NCBI RefSeq assembly: GCF_965363235.1 | Contig: NC_134843.1 | Coordinates: 95,575,795 to 95,639,794 of the forward strand | Origin: Mytilus galloprovincialis | Taxonomy: Eukaryota > Mollusca > Bivalvia > Mytilida > Mytilidae | Length of the DNA: 64,000 nt | Direction: 5' to 3' | Shown: one piece after another, positions 60,801 to 64,000 of the stretch | Layout: each line of letters starts with the position of its first letter | Numbering within the stretch: position 1 is the stretch's first letter | Made by a program: the position numbers and the translations under genes | The notes under the pieces: generated by a model | Told to the model about the DNA's origin: nothing | What the model saw: the letters and a program-made list of their open reading frames with translations, nothing else | Databases searched by the model: none

Positions 60801-61302
60801 AGTGGGTCAGTTACTAAAATTTGTGTAGAAAAAATTGGTATTTCAAGTTTAAGAAAAAAAATCCTAAACTTTCTTTTATTTTTATTACAGTTTTAATATT
60901 ATAGATAATATTAATCCTCCAATTATAGCAGTTCAAAATGAGTATTCAAGTCTTGGTTTCAAAGAATTTCGTTCATTTCTTAAATCTATACAAGTGTCAT
61001 GTCAAGTGAAATAAAAGTTATAATTTCAGGTTAATATGTTTGTCTCTGCAGTGCATTTGGATAAATTATAATATTTTCTATGTCTTGTCAAGTGAAATAA
61101 AAGTTATAATTTCAGGTTAATATGTTTGTCTCTGCAGTGCATTTGGATAAATTATAATATTTTCTATTTTCTTCATTGCAGGGCCTCATGGTGGTTCCCA
61201 GCCATGCCATTCAGTTTAGCCATCTTTATATATGATGAAAGTAGAAAGTTTATTTTGCGCCGAAACCCTGGTGGATGGGTAGAAAGAGAAACCTACTATT
61301 AA
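45793..61302 (+). CDS. ATP1A: Na+/K+-ATPase alpha subunit, complete, 19 exons
   Basis: Catalytic subunit of the sodium pump. It exports three Na+ and imports two K+ per ATP at the plasma membrane, working with a beta subunit not in this window. Nineteen coding exons join without a phase error into 1033 residues, the usual length. Landmarks: Lys-rich N-terminus, M1-M2 at about 110-160, TGES at 229-232, NVPEGL in M4, phosphorylation motif [14 protein letters not shown] with Asp386, [44 protein letters not shown] in the P domain, M5-M6 with IPEISPFL and DLGTDMVPA, and C-terminal ERETYY. Gln128 and Asn139 bordering the M1-M2 loop match the ouabain-sensitive pattern. The ATG context is ACACGATGG, and the start gives the expected N-terminal length. 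Animals often have several alpha genes; which paralogue this is cannot be told. Confidence 0.98.
46764..47516. mobile_element. TTA-flanked non-autonomous element, 753 bp
   Basis: Termini GACCCCGTTCACACT and AGTGTAAACGGGGTC, flanked by TTA at 46761-46763 and 47517-47519. The inside has repeated ATCGATCTAAA-like words toward the right. The 3-bp TTA duplication and GTTCACACT terminus suggest PIF/Harbinger. Lies in ATP1A intron 1. Confidence 0.8.
48420..48620 (-). repeat. Degenerate dispersed repeat in ATP1A intron 1
   Basis: GAGATGATATGCAGATGAGA through CCCATACCATAAAGCAAGTT resembles a decayed minus copy of family V. The rest of this 5.3-kb intron, outside the TTA-flanked element, shows nothing I recognise. 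Confidence 0.4.
51120..51299 (+). CDS. ATP1A: ATP1A exon 2
   Basis: Residues 12-71: Lys-rich segment, then [20 protein letters not shown], the conserved cytoplasmic N-terminal stretch. Confidence 0.97.
51570..51773 (+). CDS. ATP1A: ATP1A exon 3 (M1)
   Basis: Residues 72-139: [21 protein letters not shown]1, and the M1-M2 loop with Gln128 and Asn139 at the usual 11-residue spacing. Confidence 0.98.
52047..52119 (+). repeat. 73-bp duplication of the exon 4 acceptor region
   Basis: A first copy of the acceptor (AG at 52045-52046) and exon 4 start lies 73 bases upstream of the functional one (AG at 52118-52119). Both copies share TTGTTTGTATTTTCCAG and then TTATATTTAGGT. Splicing to the first copy shifts the frame. 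Confidence 0.95.
52120..52233 (+). CDS. ATP1A: ATP1A exon 4 (M2)
   Basis: Residues 140-177: [20 protein letters not shown] then [18 protein letters not shown]. Chosen acceptor is the second of two duplicates because only it keeps the frame. Confidence 0.97.
52322..53212. mobile_element. TTA-flanked non-autonomous element, 891 bp
   Basis: Inverted termini of about 33 bp, GGCCAGGATTTTTTAATTTG... against GGCCAGTGTTTTTTAATTTG... on the other strand, with four differences. Flanked by TTA at 52319-52321 and 53213-53215. No transposase frame. PIF/Harbinger-like by target duplication; in ATP1A intron 4. Confidence 0.85.
53570..53704 (+). CDS. ATP1A: ATP1A exon 5
   Basis: Residues 178-222 of the actuator domain, including [20 protein letters not shown]. 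Confidence 0.98.
53925..54042 (+). CDS. ATP1A: ATP1A exon 6 (TGES)
   Basis: Residues 223-261 with [15 protein letters not shown], the dephosphorylation loop. Confidence 0.98.
54349..54617 (+). CDS. ATP1A: ATP1A exon 7 (M3-M4)
   Basis: Residues 262-351: [20 protein letters not shown]3, and M4 with [13 protein letters not shown], an ion-binding motif. Confidence 0.98.
54854..55052 (+). CDS. ATP1A: ATP1A exon 8 (phosphorylation site)
   Basis: Residues 352-417, with [20 protein letters not shown]; Asp386 is the phosphorylated residue. Ends in phase 1. Confidence 0.98.
55447..55558 (+). CDS. ATP1A: ATP1A exon 9
   Basis: Residues 418-454, nucleotide-binding domain, with [20 protein letters not shown]. 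Confidence 0.97.
55804..56129 (+). CDS. ATP1A: ATP1A exon 10
   Basis: Residues 455-563, nucleotide-binding domain core: [41 protein letters not shown]. Confidence 0.98.
56509..56684 (+). CDS. ATP1A: ATP1A exon 11
   Basis: Residues 564-622: FCDYYLP, then [20 protein letters not shown] leading back into the P domain. Confidence 0.98.
56813..56993. mobile_element. 181-bp hairpin MITE in ATP1A intron 11
   Basis: CTATTCCAGAAAAAAATGTA at the left and its complement TACATTTTTTTCTGGAATAG at the right. The ~38-bp arms continue through a G/C run and GGAAGGCAC. No certain target duplication. Confidence 0.85.
57125..57261 (+). CDS. ATP1A: ATP1A exon 12
   Basis: Residues 623-667: [20 protein letters not shown] and the segment ending EEVEPR. 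Confidence 0.98.
57442..57659 (+). CDS. ATP1A: ATP1A exon 13 (hinge motif)
   Basis: Residues 668-740: [20 protein letters not shown] and [18 protein letters not shown], the Mg-binding hinge. Confidence 0.98.
57936..58037 (+). CDS. ATP1A: ATP1A exon 14
   Basis: Residues 741-774: [20 protein letters not shown] and [15 protein letters not shown]. Donor is GTGTGT, weaker than its neighbours. Confidence 0.97.
58272..58521 (+). CDS. ATP1A: ATP1A exon 15 (M5-M6)
   Basis: Residues 775-857: [20 protein letters not shown] and [17 protein letters not shown], supplying cation-site residues. Confidence 0.98.
58719..58893 (+). CDS. ATP1A: ATP1A exon 16 (M7)
   Basis: Residues 858-916: M7 plus the M7-M8 loop, with [11 protein letters not shown], the beta-subunit contact side. 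Confidence 0.97.
60068..60198 (+). CDS. ATP1A: ATP1A exon 17 (M8)
   Basis: Residues 917-959: [20 protein letters not shown] and [19 protein letters not shown]. Confidence 0.97.
60474..60575 (+). CDS. ATP1A: ATP1A exon 18 (M9)
   Basis: Residues 960-993: [20 protein letters not shown] then [14 protein letters not shown]. Confidence 0.97.
61000..61171. repeat. 86-bp tandem duplication in ATP1A intron 18
   Basis: Two almost identical units start at 61000 and 61086, each holding an acceptor-like TTTGTCTCTGCAG. The second ends just before the true acceptor at 61180-61181. Confidence 0.9.
61182..61302 (+). CDS. ATP1A: ATP1A exon 19 (M10 and C-terminus)
   Basis: Residues 994-1033: [37 protein letters not shown] at 61300-61302. 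The C-terminal Tyr pair is the conserved end that lines the C-terminal ion pathway. Confidence 0.98.
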
Positions 61303-62687
61303 AAACAGTGTGTTGTAAAGAGACCTACACAAACTTTGTACTTAGTGATACAAAAATTTTAGATTTTTTTGAAAAGTGTCATTTTAAAGATTTTTTAAGT
61401 AAATTTTTATCCAGATCATTATACCGTTTTAATATATTGTTGAAACTATTGTGGAAGATGCATGATTAAGAAATCGAAGTAACAGGATTATTTTGCATTT
61501 AATAAGATGGTGATGAATGTGTAGTAGTAAGATTTGATGACATTTTTATGTTTTTCTTTTCCAATGATTTTGTTAGTTATGCACACAGTGGTTATGTGTC
61601 ATGCGTCATGTGATAAACCAACTTCATCTTCACACATATGTATGTTGTAAGATTTGTAAATACATCTTTTTTATTATTTTTAGAATCAGATTATTTTATT
61701 GTTCACATTCGACTTGAAATCAACATTTTAAATTGGAAATCTGGATTCATTCAGTTGAACAGTTGAAATTTGTATGTTTTGGTTGAATGTGTATTAATGT
61801 CATGTAGAATGCAAACTTTTATAGAAAAGTAGTCTTTTACCAAAATGTTTTTTTTTGTATAATTGCTCACATATCTGTACATATAATCTGGCTAACATTC
61901 CACAAACATGAATTTCAAGGCATAATATATTCAGATACAGGAAAGCCGTTCAAATGAGATTTATGACAAAGCTGACAAAATTTAAGTAAGTTAAGGGGAT
62001 CATTATATGGAATAGAATCATTATGGAGCATAAGTAAATTTATAAAGTTTGAAAATGGAATCTCATTTCTGATAATTGTTTGTTGGAAATAACCAAGAAT
62101 ACAGCTGACGTCAGTCTAGGTTTTAGCTTAAAACATTTACTGTAATAGTTTGAAGGTCCTTTGTTGTCAGAGTGCAATAATGGTTACGGGGCTTATAGCA
62201 AAATCATTTAAATATATCTATATACATTTAACAGAGAGAAATATAAAAAATAAAAAACCATATGCCTTTAGGGGGAATTAGTTTTGTATACAAAATTTTT
62301 AAGAAGAGTTGAGAGTAACATATATCCAAGGTATTTAACATAATATTACAGGGGACCTTCAGAATGTTGTAGTACTTGTGAAATGTAGATTAGAAAAAGA
62401 ATATGTGACATGTTTAAAATATTCCCTATACATCATCCTACCTGTTTTTATTAGATGAAAAGTTCTGAATCCCAACTCTCCAAAGACAGGTTGATTTTAT
62501 TACTTATATGTATATACAAGTCTGAACTGGTTGTGACTACTACATGCTGCAGAGTATAGGTGATATTTTAAACATAACTAGGCAATACTCCAGAGCAATA
62601 AGAAGCCTTTTGAATCTCACTTGTCACATATCATCTGATTCATGTGAACCTGTTTTTGTACCTCAGATTCTTCTGGATGTATTACAG

Positions 62688-62693
62688 AATAAA
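62688..62693 (+). terminator. ATP1A: Likely ATP1A polyadenylation signal
   Basis: AATAAA in ACAGAATAAATTTCATT about 1.39 kb after the stop, giving a 3' UTR of plausible length. No earlier AATAAA was noticed in the UTR. Confidence 0.5.
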
Positions 62694-62715
62694 TTTCATT
62701 AAAAACTTTAAAATA

Positions 62716-64000
62716 ATTGAGTATTTTGTTTTACCTATAGTACATGTTACAGTTCTTTTAACGATAAAACAAATAGGGAATGCTTTTCTTTTACCTTGAT
62801 AAGCAAGGCTAACAGTTGCATACATTGGAATATTTTTCATAGGGAACATTTTGGATTGAGAACTTCTGTTTTGAATACGATATAAGAAGAAGTGGTATGA
62901 GTGCTATTGAGACTACTCTCCATCCAAGTCACAATTTGTAAAAGTAAACCATTATAGGTCAACAAAGTACAGTCTTCAACACAGAGCCTCTCATTATGAA
63001 CCACTGAACATCAGGTTCCTCACACAGGACAAGTGCAAAACAATGCAGCGGGTTTAAACATTTTAATAGGAACCAACCTTCATCCTTACCTGAAACAATA
63101 GTATAACATCACAACATACAAAGACACGCTAGCAAATATTAATTGTTATGGCTCAACTCAATCAAGACATTAATACAAACAAGTCAACATACACTGAAGG
63201 AATAGTGGTTAAGTAGCAGAGGGATCTAAGTAGGTACTCCTGTAATCACTAGCCAGTCAACCCTGATGTGAGTTACAACCCCACTTGTGCACTTTACTCC
63301 AATCTTAAATTACTAGGATTGTCAGTTTTACTATCAAAGGTCAGTTGTTTACTGCAGGCACCCACGCTTCCCCCACCTATAAAAACTGACTGCCTTAAAA
63401 TAGCCCCAAGTGGTGTTTAATATAAAAAATCTAAAATCAAATAAATTTTATCTGACCCAACATAAATGCAAAATCAAGAAAATAAGGGGTGAGATGTTAA
63501 ACTATACCAGAAAGACAACCATAACCTTGGACAAAATGCAGACAAATAAAAAAATATACACCGGTAAATGAAAATAATTTTGTTGTAAGGTATACAGTAA
63601 TTGAGAACAGAAGTTAACATTTAGTCATTCCAAACACTTGTCAAAGCTGGTATATATTAAAAATAGAGACGAGGAAGTAAACATTAAATAACGAAGCATT
63701 TCAAATTGACACAATAGGTCAAATTAACACAAAAGTATGATTTGAGAGTACTCCCAGTTACTGAAATCAAGTTACAATATAAAAGCCTAACTACAATTAG
63801 TAATAAAAAATCAATCCCAGGGATTAAGTATTTTAACGTCGTGGACAGTTAAAGAACCCGTGATGTGAATTGTGCAATGCCAAAAATAAAAGTATCGACA
63901 GGCAGTAGGATAGTTAAAAGTAAACCTCTGTAGAAAATGAACGTCGATATACCAGTTTGAAATAAAACGATGTGGAGTATACATCAATGAAATCGCCAAC
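62716..64000. other. Intergenic after ATP1A
   Basis: AT-rich DNA with decayed dispersed repeats. About 62882-63060 resembles family V (AGAAGTGGTATGAGTGCTAT). GAGAGTACTCCCAGTTACTG near 63743 has a relative near 15983. No gene seen. Confidence 0.4.

Overview
This window is nuclear DNA from an animal with AT-rich, intron-rich genes. The dispersed repeats match families I recall from marine bivalves, so a mussel-like mollusc (Mytilidae) is my best guess. That assignment is from memory, not from a search. There is no prokaryotic, plasmid or phage signature, and I found no tRNA, rRNA or CRISPR array.

Three protein-coding genes can be assembled exon by exon, all on the + strand, with GT-AG introns and consistent reading phase. 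(1) 167-10154 is the 3' part of a GH37 trehalase: nine exons, 449 residues, with roughly the first 130 residues lying before the window. It ends in a hydrophobic tail that looks like a GPI-anchor signal. (2) 21251-35013 is a complete tetraspanin of 342 residues in seven coding exons, with a six-cysteine large loop and a long Tyr/Gly/Arg-rich cytoplasmic tail. (3) 45793-61302 is a complete Na+/K+-ATPase alpha subunit of 1033 residues in nineteen coding exons, with all P-type ATPase motifs. The three genes are functionally unrelated neighbours; nothing suggests an operon or a shared pathway.

Introns and intergenic stretches are packed with mobile DNA. They hold two copies of a ~1.3-kb hAT-like element with 5-bp target duplications, one carrying a nested 167-bp element. 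They also hold a 3130-bp element with ~490-bp inverted termini and a 6-bp target duplication, two TTA-flanked non-autonomous elements, two Helentron/pearl-like elements with ~190-bp tandem cores, hairpin MITEs, and at least three dispersed families (called D, V and R here) that interrupt one another.

The most unusual signal is a repeated pattern of short tandem duplications lying exactly across splice junctions. The tetraspanin exon 5 donor is present three times (33-bp unit, in frame). The exon 6 donor is present eight times (73-bp unit, stop codon if a later donor is used). The Na+/K+-ATPase exon 4 acceptor is present twice (73-bp unit, frameshift if the first is used). I saw no convincing novel enzymatic or defence system.
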